A DNA stretch of 64,000 nucleotides from Lewinellaceae bacterium. Lineage in GTDB: Bacteria; Bacteroidota; Bacteroidia; Chitinophagales; Saprospiraceae. Below are positions 25,096-33,800 of the stretch, in pieces. Under the pieces are notes generated by a model, which was not told where the DNA came from, made no database searches, and saw nothing but the letters and a program-made list of their open reading frames with translations. Both the position numbers and the translations under genes were made by a program. Every line of letters starts with the position of its first letter. The stretch's first letter is position 1. The stretch is taken from the NCBI GenBank assembly GCA_020636355.1, contig JACJYB010000004.1, positions 372,001 through 436,000 on the forward strand, given 5' to 3'.

Positions 25096-25344
25096 TTTGG
25101 GGAAGGCTACACTGGTCTTTAACTATACTGTGAATGCAAGCGCGTAAACGGGGGGTAAATGACCGTGTTTGGTGACTTTAGTTTTAAAAGCAATACTTTT
25201 AATTCTTATGAACTAGATGGCACTTTCTTAAATTTTTTCGGAAAAAAGAAAGGCACTCACACTCGCCACCTGTTTCTGAGAATTCATTGGCAGAAATTTG
25301 TATTCAACTGCTTGATTTCATAAATTCTTGAATATCATAAGATC

Positions 25345-25548
25345 ATGAACAGGAAATCTAAGCTTATTAAAGAGATAGCTATGGACTTAGACGATTTCAG
25401 GATAAGATATGAAGGATATCTTCTGAAACACAATAAGACCTTGAAAGGTACAGACATCTTCGTTTGTAGGATTACTATTACTGAACTCAGGCATCTGGTA
25501 AGTTTAATAGATATAGCCCAAGGTAATCATGATAACCTTTTGAGATAA
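25345..25548 (+). CDS. Hypothetical protein, 67 residues
   Basis: A short A+T-rich ORF from ATG 25345 (KEIAMDLDDFRIRYEGYLLK, ITELRHLVSLIDIAQG) predicted to be helical and soluble. No family recognised. It lies between the IS and the right end of the tRNA-Val element. Composition is consistent with other element genes. Confidence 0.4.
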   Translation: MNRKSKLIKEIAMDLDDFRIRYEGYLLKHNKTLKGTDIFVCRITITELRHLVSLIDIAQGNHDNLLR

Positions 25549-25609
25549 GGAAAGATCAACTGTGGGCATAAATAGTCTTTGTTTGGCAGCCCGGTTAGAT
25601 CAGAGCATC

Positions 25610-26167
25610 TTAATAATCATGTACTGTGCTTGAATCCTCTCTATCGCTGCATCTACATGGAGACTCATGGCAGGCATCACAAATAGAAGAATCGGAAGGA
25701 TAGTTTCTAAAGTTCGTATATTCGTCTCTAACTCTATCTTCCTCTGCCATTCGCTCAAGCTGATATAAATCATTTTCATAGTCTTGATTCACACAATATG
25801 CTACATGCTCAAAACCTCTCTCAATAAATAGTCTTTCAAACTCCGCAAAGGATACTTCTTTATTTTCTTCTTCAAGTTCAAGTTGCAAATACCTTTTCTG
25901 ATTCTCTTCATCCTTGAGATATTCTTCCCAGTGATATATATTATCAAATACATATCCACCGTACGACCGATGTGATTTGTCTGCCATTTGAGATATAGCT
26001 TGTTCACCTATCCAATTTATCTTGCCTAAAAAGTAAAAGCACCATCTAGCCCTAAATGGCAATCTGTTTTCATAAAGGAACTTTTCTAGATCAGCAAAAT
26101 ATTTACATTCAGGGTTATTAATGAATGCAAATACCTTTTGATCGTCTTGATATTTGTGATTTCTCAT
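25610..26167 (-). CDS. Hypothetical acidic protein with a cysteine-rich tail
   Basis: The 185-residue product is rich in aromatic and acidic residues (FADLEKFLYENRLPF, RARWCFYFLGKINWIGEQ, YHWEEYLKDEENQKRYLQLE). It ends in ICDACHESPCRCSDRED, four cysteines and a histidine spaced like a small zinc knuckle. No family recognised. It is the last gene before attR and reads towards the inside of the element; such end genes are often cargo. A defence role is speculation. Confidence 0.5.
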   Translation of the reverse strand: MRNHKYQDDQKVFAFINNPECKYFADLEKFLYENRLPFRARWCFYFLGKINWIGEQAISQMADKSHRSYGGYVFDNIYHWEEYLKDEENQKRYLQLELEEENKEVSFAEFERLFIERGFEHVAYCVNQDYENDLYQLERMAEEDRVRDEYTNFRNYPSDSSICDACHESPCRCSDREDSSTVHDY

Positions 26168-26425
26168 ATGCGGATTAGCTTATGTGTAATTACATTGACT
26201 AAAAATTTATCAAACAACAAAGTACACTTGATAGATAATACAAAATCTACAAATCTAAACAATATAAACCTGTCTTGTTCAATAGTGCAAGTTCCCACCT
26301 ACTTGAAGAAAGCCCCCGGCTCGATTTCGTTTTTCCGATAGCCCCCTGGGAGACTTATTGGGACCAGAAAACCTTCAGAAAAGTTCAGTTAGAACTAATT
26401 TGTTTACACCCCGTTTACACCAAAT
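26168..26425. other. Non-coding right-end region of the element
   Basis: About 260 bp of A+T-rich sequence with no convincing gene. It contains GTTTACACC at 26402-26410 and again at 26413-26421 (11-bp period), matching the copy before the integrase start, and so may hold the right-arm integrase sites. Confidence 0.4.
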
Positions 26426-26460
26426 AAAAAAGGAGCTATGATATCATGTCATAACTCCTT
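26426..26460 (-). terminator. Element-borne intrinsic terminator for tRNA-Val
   Basis: On the minus strand AAGGAGTTATGA pairs with TCATAGCTCCTT (one U-G pair; it would be C-A on the + strand), followed by six U. It lies 9 bp past the encoded CCA, inside the element, so after integration tRNA-Val uses this terminator in place of the one at attL. Confidence 0.8.
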
Positions 26461-26469
26461 GATAAACAG

Positions 26470-26547
26470 TGGTGGGCGATCATGGATTCGAACCAAGGAC
26501 CCCCTGCTTGTAAGGCAGGTGCTCTAAACCAGCTGAGCTAATCGCCC
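26470..26547 (-). tRNA. tRNA-Val (anticodon UAC), CCA encoded
   Basis: The minus strand folds as a standard cloverleaf. The acceptor GGGCGAT pairs with ATCGCCC. The D arm contains TTAGCTCAGCTGGTTTAGAGC, the anticodon stem CCTGC/GCAGG has loop CTTACAA (anticodon UAC), and the T arm contains GGTTCGAATCC. The discriminator A and CCA are encoded (26473-26470). Its 3' half is the attR copy of the 48-bp repeat, so the element reconstitutes an intact tRNA on integration. Confidence 0.96.
26472..26519. other. attR of the tRNA-Val integrative element
   Basis: 48 bases identical to 13644-13691. It spans the anticodon-arm right side to the acceptor 3' strand of the intact tRNA-Val. Together with attL it defines an element of about 12.9 kb. 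Confidence 0.88.
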
Positions 26548-26665
26548 CTTATCTTCACTAAAAAGCGGATGCAAATATACATTCTCCCCGCTATTCTTCC
26601 AACAACCTGTTAAAAAATCTCTATAGGCTTTCATTTGGCCACTCCGGCCTGCAACGATCAAGCTT

Positions 26666-27868
26666 TCAACCACGCTTTTCCCCATCCGATACCCGGATAG
26701 CGCGATAATACCGCGAATTCAGATAAAGGATCTCCAGCAACAACAAAACGACCACCCCGATCAGGTAATACATGGACTCCACGTGCAGCTGAAGCGGTGC
26801 CGTCACCAGAAACAGGGCGGCAACCACTAAGAGTGACCGCTGCATTGGACGCTTAATCTTCAGCAAATTATCCGGAAACTCCAGCAACCCGTTCATCAGG
26901 CTGATACTGATCAGAAAGACCGCAATGGCTATCTGAAATACAAATCGCATGGACGCAAAGTCTTCGTGTCCATCAAAAAGCGAGGTAAAGCTTACTGCCA
27001 ATAAGCCGAGTGCGATCAAAGCCGGAACGTAAAGTAACTCCAGCAATGAGGCTTTCACAAAACCTTTCTTGGGTTCCCGGCGCGAAACCAGGGTGAAGAA
27101 AATCCACCACAGCGTAAAGACGATGGAGATGGCCAAAGCAAAATTGATCCAGGCGCTAGCATCCAGCTCTTGGATGGCGCTGATGCCGTTGACGACACCC
27201 AGTACCAGCTCTCCAAAAACAATGATGGTAAAGAGTCCCAGGCGCTCGAACATGCTGGAAGACATATCCAGATCCAGGGAAGATCGCCGCAATATCTGCG
27301 ATGAGATGAATGGCGGCAGGTAATTACACAGAATAGCCAGCGGGACGATCCACATCAATGCCTGCTCCAGGAGAAAAAGACTGACACCCATCAAAACCAG
27401 TGCCATCAGATAAAGGACCGTATAGGGTCGGTTGTACCGGCGGTGGGAATGATCATAAAACCCGACGCTCCACCACAAGTAGGTCAGATAGAATTGCATG
27501 ATCATCAGCACAATGGTGATTCCGGTGTAATTCGTGGTTGCCGGCCGGTCCAGCATGATCGCCAGGGCAGCCAGGATCATCATTTGCCACAAAGTCATCA
27601 GCCGGGTCCGTAATCCTTCATTGCCATGGATGTCATGATACAAACTCCCATTCAGCCATCCCCAAAAAATCAATACAAATAACGCGGCATACTCCAGGAA
27701 GCTACCTAAGGTGACATGATGGGCCAGATGATGGGTGATGCGGGCAATGGCAATCACATAGACCAGATCGTAAAAAAGTTCCAGCCAGCTTACCCGGCGC
27801 TCTTTTTCCTGGACATCAAATCTTTTGGGAGGCCCCCACCATTGCGAGGTAAGCGGTTGAAGCGACAT
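26666..27868 (-). CDS. Low temperature requirement A (LtrA) family membrane protein
   Basis: The start at ATG 27868 (MSLQPLTSQWW) is preferred over 27895. The 400-residue product has about eleven hydrophobic segments and opens with the LtrA signature VSWLELFYDLVYVIAIARIT; the family text FERLGLFTIIVFGELVLGVV occurs near residue 215. LtrA is named from Listeria, where a mutant fails at low temperature, but its biochemical role is unknown. The gene is divergent from pdeM and lies just outside the tRNA-Val insertion site, so it is probably core chromosome. Confidence 0.9.
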   Translation of the reverse strand: MSLQPLTSQWWGPPKRFDVQEKERRVSWLELFYDLVYVIAIARITHHLAHHVTLGSFLEYAALFVLIFWGWLNGSLYHDIHGNEGLRTRLMTLWQMMILAALAIMLDRPATTNYTGITIVLMIMQFYLTYLWWSVGFYDHSHRRYNRPYTVLYLMALVLMGVSLFLLEQALMWIVPLAILCNYLPPFISSQILRRSSLDLDMSSSMFERLGLFTIIVFGELVLGVVNGISAIQELDASAWINFALAISIVFTLWWIFFTLVSRREPKKGFVKASLLELLYVPALIALGLLAVSFTSLFDGHEDFASMRFVFQIAIAVFLISISLMNGLLEFPDNLLKIKRPMQRSLLVVAALFLVTAPLQLHVESMYYLIGVVVLLLLEILYLNSRYYRAIRVSDGEKRG

Positions 27869-28025
27869 ATTCGGTGCGATTTGTAATTGATTCAACTAAA
27901 ATACAGATTTAAGCGGACCACCATTCATGCTGGCGGATCACATCAATACGAATAGATAAAATGAGCAACTGATAGCTCTCCGAAATTGGATTCTTTTTAC
28001 AACTTTGGCCCTTCGAAACAAGGCA

Positions 28026-28676
28026 ATGAATATCCAGGTAGCAGGAGAAAAATTGGAATTGCATCCCTATAAAAGTGTCTATTGGTCACGTCGCCGGGCA
28101 CTCTGGATTGCCGATTTGCACCTGGGTAAGGCCTCTCACTTCAACCGGGCTGGCATTGCAATACCGGAAGCTGTGACCGACGCCAACTGGGAGCGACTTT
28201 ACGAATTACTGGACCGGTACCATCCCCGTGATGTATTATTCTTAGGCGATCTCTTTCACAGCCAGTACAACATCGAATGGGACATCCTTGGTCGCTTCCT
28301 CCGGACTTTTCCGGACACCCGTTTTCATCTGATCATGGGAAACCATGATATCCTGGAAGACCGGCATTATCAGGAACTGGGCCTTTTGCTCCACGAACCC
28401 TATCTTGAATGGTCTCCGTTTCTATTCAGTCATCACCCTCTGGAAGAAGTACCGGAAGACTGGTACCTGGTTTGCGGACACATTCATCCGGCGGTTCGGC
28501 TGCGAGGACAGGCCTATCAGGGGTTGCGGGTTCCCTGTTTTTATTTTGGAGCAAGGCAGGCGATCCTGCCCGCATTCGGGGCATTTACAGGAACCGGGAT
28601 CATCCGACCACACCGAGGAGATCGTATTTTTATGGTCGCTGAGGATGAAATCATTCCTGCCGAAGCAGCAGAGTAG
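28026..28676 (+). CDS. pdeM: Ligase-associated DNA damage response endonuclease PdeM-like metallophosphoesterase
   Basis: From ATG 28026 (MNIQVAGEKLELHPYKSVYW) the product is 216 residues. It shows the calcineurin-like metal motifs LWIADLHLGK (D-x-H), FLGDLFHS (GDxxH-like), MGNHD (GNHD) and VCGHIHPAV (GHxH). The sequence and length fit PdeM, which usually travels with an ATP-dependent ligase (LigC-type), a Lhr-like helicase and an exonuclease. None of these partners is visible here, so the gene is an outlier from that cluster, and another metallophosphoesterase function remains possible. Confidence 0.82.
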   Translation: MNIQVAGEKLELHPYKSVYWSRRRALWIADLHLGKASHFNRAGIAIPEAVTDANWERLYELLDRYHPRDVLFLGDLFHSQYNIEWDILGRFLRTFPDTRFHLIMGNHDILEDRHYQELGLLLHEPYLEWSPFLFSHHPLEEVPEDWYLVCGHIHPAVRLRGQAYQGLRVPCFYFGARQAILPAFGAFTGTGIIRPHRGDRIFMVAEDEIIPAEAAE

Positions 28677-28698
28677 TCCGTTTCCCGGTAGGTTTTGC

Positions 28699-28706
28699 TA
28701 TTTTTG
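28699..28706 (+). promoter_or_regulatory. Possible Bacteroidota -7 box (TAnnTTTG) for the ECF sigma gene
   Basis: TATTTTTG occurs 71 bp before the sigma factor start. No clear TTTG -33 partner is seen at the usual spacing, so support is limited to the box itself. Confidence 0.35.
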
Positions 28707-28776
28707 TTAGAATTCGTATTTCAAACTTTAACAAAGCCATAAGAGTCACTTTATACCCGGAATGCGTCTATAAGAT

Positions 28777-29409
28777 ATGATGCAGTCCAAAACATTTAAA
28801 CCAATTAGCTTGAGCCAGGTACACGACAAAGAAAAGTATGTGCGTATCTTCGAAAATGAGTTTCTTCCTCATATCGATGCCCTGCACACCTTTGCCTACC
28901 ACTTGACTTACAACGAAGACGACGCCAGCGATCTGGTCCAGGAAACGTACATGAAAGCTTACCGCTTTATCGATAAGTACGACGAAGGAACTAATGCCAA
29001 AGCGTGGTTGTTTAAAATCCTGAAAAACGCCTACATCAACGAGTACCGGCGGAAAACCAAGAAGCCGACACAGGTCGACTTTGAGGAAATCATCAGTTAC
29101 CATGACAGTGATTCCGATAAGGTGGGTAAATACACCGACCTGAGGGAGGAGTTGTTTAACAGCATGATGGGCGATGAGGTTACCAGTGCCATTAATGCAT
29201 TGCCTCTGGACTTTCGTACCGTGATACTGCTTTGTGATGTAGAAGGTTTTACTTACGAGGAAATTGCCAAAATCATTGATGTGCCGATCGGCACAGTGAG
29301 ATCACGGCTTTTCCGCGCCAGGAATTTGTTAAAAGACAAGTTGAAGGAGTATGCCGAAGAATTGGGATTTAAGGACAAACGCTCAAAAAATAAATCTGCC
29401 AAGAAATAA
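28777..29409 (+). CDS. ECF-type RNA polymerase sigma factor
   Basis: The 210-residue protein has sigma region 2 (about 30-100: HTFAYHLTYNEDDASDLVQE, TYMKAYRFIDKY, NAKAWLFKILKNAYINEYRR) and region 4 (about 135-190: INALPLDFRTVILLCDVEGF, TYEEIAKIIDVPIGTVRSRL). There is no region 3, as expected for ECF sigmas. The basic tail (KDKRSKNKSAKK) resembles general ECF sigmas of Bacteroidota. A 78-residue protein with anti-sigma-like length follows 103 bp downstream. Core-promoter regulation is probable; the stimulus is unknown. Confidence 0.92.
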   Translation: MMQSKTFKPISLSQVHDKEKYVRIFENEFLPHIDALHTFAYHLTYNEDDASDLVQETYMKAYRFIDKYDEGTNAKAWLFKILKNAYINEYRRKTKKPTQVDFEEIISYHDSDSDKVGKYTDLREELFNSMMGDEVTSAINALPLDFRTVILLCDVEGFTYEEIAKIIDVPIGTVRSRLFRARNLLKDKLKEYAEELGFKDKRSKNKSAKK

Positions 29410-29512
29410 GTTTGGCGATCTCCGATCATTAGCTATTTTAGCGCCTTCCACCATTCTTTCTCCCGGGGACATACCTAATAGCCATTTATTGGACTGCTAA
29501 ATATCAACCGAT

Positions 29513-29749
29513 ATGAATAATCTTGATGCGTTTCAGGAATTTCATGAGAAAATGAACATGTACCTTGATAATGCTCTCCCAAAAGAAGACGAACAAGCTT
29601 TCCTGAATCAAGTTCACGATGACCCCGACTGTTCGAGGCTATACGCCAGCGAAAAGAATTTCCGGGATCTGATCCGCAATAACATCCAGCGGACCCACGT
29701 ATCTCCCCACCTGATTCAGAACATTAAAAATAAAATACGGGTCTTATAG
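29513..29749 (+). CDS. Small putative anti-sigma-like protein
   Basis: The 78-residue cytoplasmic protein (FQEFHEKMNMYLDNALPKED, EQAFLNQVHDDPDCSRLYAS, EKNFRDLIRNNIQR) has the helical layout of zf-HC2-type anti-sigma N-terminal domains. It lacks the full H-x3-C-x2-C zinc signature and has no membrane segment. Its position after the ECF sigma gene suggests that it binds this sigma factor; this is inference from context. Confidence 0.55.
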   Translation: MNNLDAFQEFHEKMNMYLDNALPKEDEQAFLNQVHDDPDCSRLYASEKNFRDLIRNNIQRTHVSPHLIQNIKNKIRVL

Positions 29750-29795
29750 CTTCATTATACTTTACTTACCTTTGCCGCCAATTAGCACGCGGGCA

Positions 29796-30860
29796 ATGAT
29801 TGAAAAATTGGAGGCCATCAAGGACCGCTTCATGCGGTTGGAGGAGCAACTTTCGGATCCGGAAGTGATCGCCGACAACAAGCGCTATTCCAAAATCCAT
29901 AAAGAATACAAAGAACTTTCCGACATCGTCAGCAAGTCGGATGAATACCGTACCGTGCTGGACCATATCCGGTCAGCCCGTGAAATTATCCGCACCGAGC
30001 GGGACCCTGACCTCATTGCCATGGCGAGGGAAGAAATCGACACCCTCGAAGCAGAGCAGGAAATCCTGGAGGAAGCCCTGAAGCTCATGCTCATCCCTAA
30101 GGACCCGGAAGATGAAAAGGATGTCATCTTTGAGATCCGGGCGGGAACTGGCGGCGACGAAGCCTCCATCTTTGCCGGTGACCTCTACCGGATGTACTCG
30201 CGCTACTTTGAAATGCAGGGATGGGATGTGGAAATTGTATCCCTGAGCGAAGGCACCGTAGGTGGATACAGCAAGATCGTCCTGGAAATCTCCGGCTCCG
30301 ATGTGTTTGGCAAACTTAAATTTGAATCCGGAGCTCACCGGGTACAACGGGTGCCAAAAACAGAATCACAAGGCCGTATCCATACCTCAGCAGCTACTGT
30401 GGTCGTGATGCCCAAACTGGAGATGGAGGACATCAATATCCGCAAGGAAGACCTTAAGGTAGATACCTTCCGTTCGAGCGGCGCCGGCGGGCAGCATGTC
30501 AATAAGACCGAATCGGGTGTCCGATTTACCCACTTACCTACCGGTATTGTGTCTGAAAGTACGGATGGTAGATCCCAAATCCAGAACCGCGAGATCGCTC
30601 TGCAGCGCCTGTATGCCAAGATACGCGATGCCCAGGTCCAGGAACATGAAAACAAAGTCGCCAGCCAACGCAGGTCGCTGGTTGGATCCGGAGACCGTTC
30701 TGACAAGATCCGCACCTATAATTATCCGCAGAACCGGGTCACCGATCACCGCATTAATTTGACGCTGTACAACCTGGATGCGATCATGAATGGGGACATC
30801 ACCGAAATCATCGAAGCGCTCCAGATCGCCTATAATGCTGAAAAGATGGTAACTGAATAG
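29796..30860 (+). CDS. prfA: Peptide chain release factor 1
   Basis: From ATG 29796 (MIEKLEAIKDRFMRLEEQL) the product has 354 residues, normal for RF1. It contains the RF1 domain-2 region (ESGAHRVQRVPKTESQGRIH, TSAATVVVMP) and the catalytic GGQ (about 231, in SGAGGQHVNKTESG), followed by RSLVGSGDRSDKIRTYNYPQ. It recognises UAA and UAG and releases the peptide from the ribosome. The longer ORF start at 29772 adds eight unlikely residues. Confidence 0.97.
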   Translation: MIEKLEAIKDRFMRLEEQLSDPEVIADNKRYSKIHKEYKELSDIVSKSDEYRTVLDHIRSAREIIRTERDPDLIAMAREEIDTLEAEQEILEEALKLMLIPKDPEDEKDVIFEIRAGTGGDEASIFAGDLYRMYSRYFEMQGWDVEIVSLSEGTVGGYSKIVLEISGSDVFGKLKFESGAHRVQRVPKTESQGRIHTSAATVVVMPKLEMEDINIRKEDLKVDTFRSSGAGGQHVNKTESGVRFTHLPTGIVSESTDGRSQIQNREIALQRLYAKIRDAQVQEHENKVASQRRSLVGSGDRSDKIRTYNYPQNRVTDHRINLTLYNLDAIMNGDITEIIEALQIAYNAEKMVTE

Positions 30861-30862
30861 GT

Positions 30863-33800
30863 CTAAAAATCAGCCCCAATGCTCAGGTACAACCGGGGCC
30901 GGTTAACGACTCCGTTTTCGATGCCCCACGCATAATCCGCGCGGATAAGATAACCCAACAAATAAAGGCGAACTCCGGCACCGTAACCCATGATGATCGG
31001 AAAACGATCGTAATTTACATTAATGGTGACCAGCGGATTGGACACCGTAAGAATGTTTAGTGGGTTGTCTGCGTCAAAAGGGCTCTTGCCATGCCAGGCC
31101 GTCCCGATGTCCGTAAAGGCCGTCAACTGAAAATTGCGGAAAAATCCCGAACCTGAATATTCCGGGATCAGGTATTTAAATACTGGTACCCGCAACTCTC
31201 CATTGTACAGCAGGTAAGACGTTCCGTTGCGGATGTTTTGTTTGAAGCCGCGCATATGGGCTGCCAGACCGTTGTAAGCAAATTTGTTCGACGGAGGGAT
31301 CGGTACATTCTCATCGTATTGGGCAAAAAGCCAATTATCCACTCCACCCATAAAATAAAGGATCTGCTCCGATCCGAAGGATGTCGCACCGACCAACCGG
31401 GAAGCAAATATCGACTGACGGTCAAGCCGTTGATAGTGCCGGCCTTCGAACCCAAGAATGGTCATAAATCCCTTGTTAAAGTTAAAGGACCAGGGATTAA
31501 AAACGGCAATATCCATTTTCTTAACCATCTCCCCATACACTTTAAAAAGCGATCCATTTCGAAGATTCAGGTCGATATCCAATGCATTGTCAAACACATA
31601 TTCCAATCGAAGTCCGACCCGCTGTGCGGTCTGATCCGGCGTCTCCAGCGACGCACGGTCGGATGCCAGCAATGACGTCTTGTCAAGGCGGATGGTCGCG
31701 GTAGCCCGCAGACTCTGGTAAACATCAAAGGGATAAGACCATTGGGAAAGGCCAATGACTGTAGTCAGGTGGTTGCGGTTTGAAAATCCGGAAGGCAGAG
31801 GAACGTCATCATATTTCGATTTACGATAAAAGGCATAGCGCTTATCGATCCTCCTTTTTTTATTGTCGAAAATGAGGAAGTATTCGGATCCGTCAAAAGA
31901 GGTCGGGAAGCGGGCACCACCCTCGACCACATAGTCTTCAAACAGGTCTTTGATATTTGCCTTCAATAAGAACCCGACAGGCGGGTATTCAAAACCACGC
32001 GTAGATGTTCCGGCATAGGTATTGAGCCCGTTAAATAACAATTCATTATCCAGGTTTGAAGTCAACCGGTTGATCCGGAATTTGATCCGGGAGGCCACCA
32101 TGCGGCTGTAATGAAACTGAACGATGTCCCCATATCCGGGAATCTCGTCCTTAACCTGTTCCTCGGGTGCTTCCAGTTTGGGCTCATTCAGATCCAGTTT
32201 CTCGAAAACATTTTTCGGTGGATCAGCAAATTCCGATTGGAAATAATACGGTTTGTCATCGCGTCCTACCTGAAGGGTATCGTAATGTTCCGGCTCATCC
32301 GGGATGAAGGATTCCTGGCCTTGCCGAATGTTATCGGGAAATCGCTGACTGAAATAAGTCGTGAATGCCGGCTTTACCGGATCAGATTGTTCCAACATCA
32401 GATAAAATCCCGGTTTCTTATCCTGATCGATGACCTCGACGAGATTTTGGCCGATGGCATCGTGTAACAAAATATTATGACTGTAATTGGTGAGAAAGTA
32501 GGAGGACTTGTCTGGCCTAAGGACCTTGCGGTTGATCACTCCGGTTTCATTGGTGAGAAAATAGATATTGCCATCATCGTCCGGGATAGGTTGCCTTTCT
32601 TCGGCATTGGGCGTAAAGGTTAGCCTTTCTATTGATTGAGGGGTAAAATCGTCCTGCAAAGTCATGGCATAAAGATCCATATGCCGGATGGGCAATATGG
32701 AATCGGGATTGATCGTATCGCCAGGAACGCCACGGTTGGAAACCCATAGGACCCGCTGGCGGTCACCGGTGTATTGTACCGTAACTTCCAGGTCATCGTA
32801 TTTATCTTCCAGGATAGGGTCTGCCCTTCGATACCTCAAATTATACATATACAGGTCACTGTATCCCGATTTGGTAGCCGCGATAACCAAGTGGCCTTTA
32901 TCCCAAAATGCGGCATCATAGATCCGCATCAGGTCCGGTGACAACAGATCATCCGTTCGTTCGGAGCGATCAAGGTCAAAGTGTGAAAGCTTGATGACAT
33001 CCCTGGCCTCATAAATGATCATCAGACCATGACCGGTATGCTCCCAACAGATCACCGGATAGTTGAAATCCGTTTCCTGTATGTTATTGCGGGAACCGGT
33101 CGTCATGAGCACGGAATGCTTTTGGGTTGCCCGGTTGTAGAGCCATACCTTGGTTTTCCCGATGTCATTGGTCACATAGGCCAGATATGCGCCATCCGGG
33201 CTCCATTTCACCCGGCTGTACTTTTGGAACTTTTTGAGTTTTGTTTTTACCGTTGCGTCCAATGGCAATGGTTCAAAGCCGTTGATTTCGTTTTGATACC
33301 GTTCCTTGTAAAAGGCAAAGCAATCGGTAGCAACCTGCTTGAACGGGATACCCAGGATAAACAGAAAAGCCTTTTTAGGCGTTTTGTGGATCCGTGTCAG
33401 GTATAATATGTTAGCCAGGGAAGATTTGCCGTATACCTTGGAGACATAGTACCAAAATGCATGACCCATTTCCACCGGATAGCGCGCAGCCATCTGGTCG
33501 AATTTCTTTTTTTTGGTCTTCAGGAATAACTCCCTCAACCGGGAGTCGATGGTCTCATTCCATTCATCTCCGATAAATGAAATCAATCCTTCTTTGTACC
33601 ATGCCGGCACCTTAAGGGAAACCGTATTCTGGACAAACTCCTGCAGGTTACTTCCAAAAAGGATCGCGTCCAGGTAAACTTGGGCGATTCCCTGGCGAAT
33701 TTGTTTGCGAAGATTCAGGTGATCCCCGTCAAAATAGACAAATATTTTATTGCCGGCGACCGTAGTCCTGCCGGTTTGGCTGTTGAAAGCTTCTGATTCT

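Larger units (their letters stand above)
23923..25111 (+). mobile_element. IS3-family insertion sequence, about 1189 bp, with 4-bp target duplication
   Basis: Terminal inverted repeats begin TGTAGCCTTCCCC on both ends and stay similar for about 40 bp through GTTTAAA and CTAGACAGA. The flanks carry a duplicated CTGG (23919-23922 and 25112-25115). The element contains orfA and orfB in overlapping frames with a slippery A6G. A 4-bp duplication and these gene features fit the IS407-like branch of IS3. Intact ends, intact genes and a perfect duplication suggest a recent insertion. Confidence 0.95.

Noticed and set aside
25159..25323. 54-codon ORF after the IS
   Set aside because: Low complexity, no family; likely non-coding.
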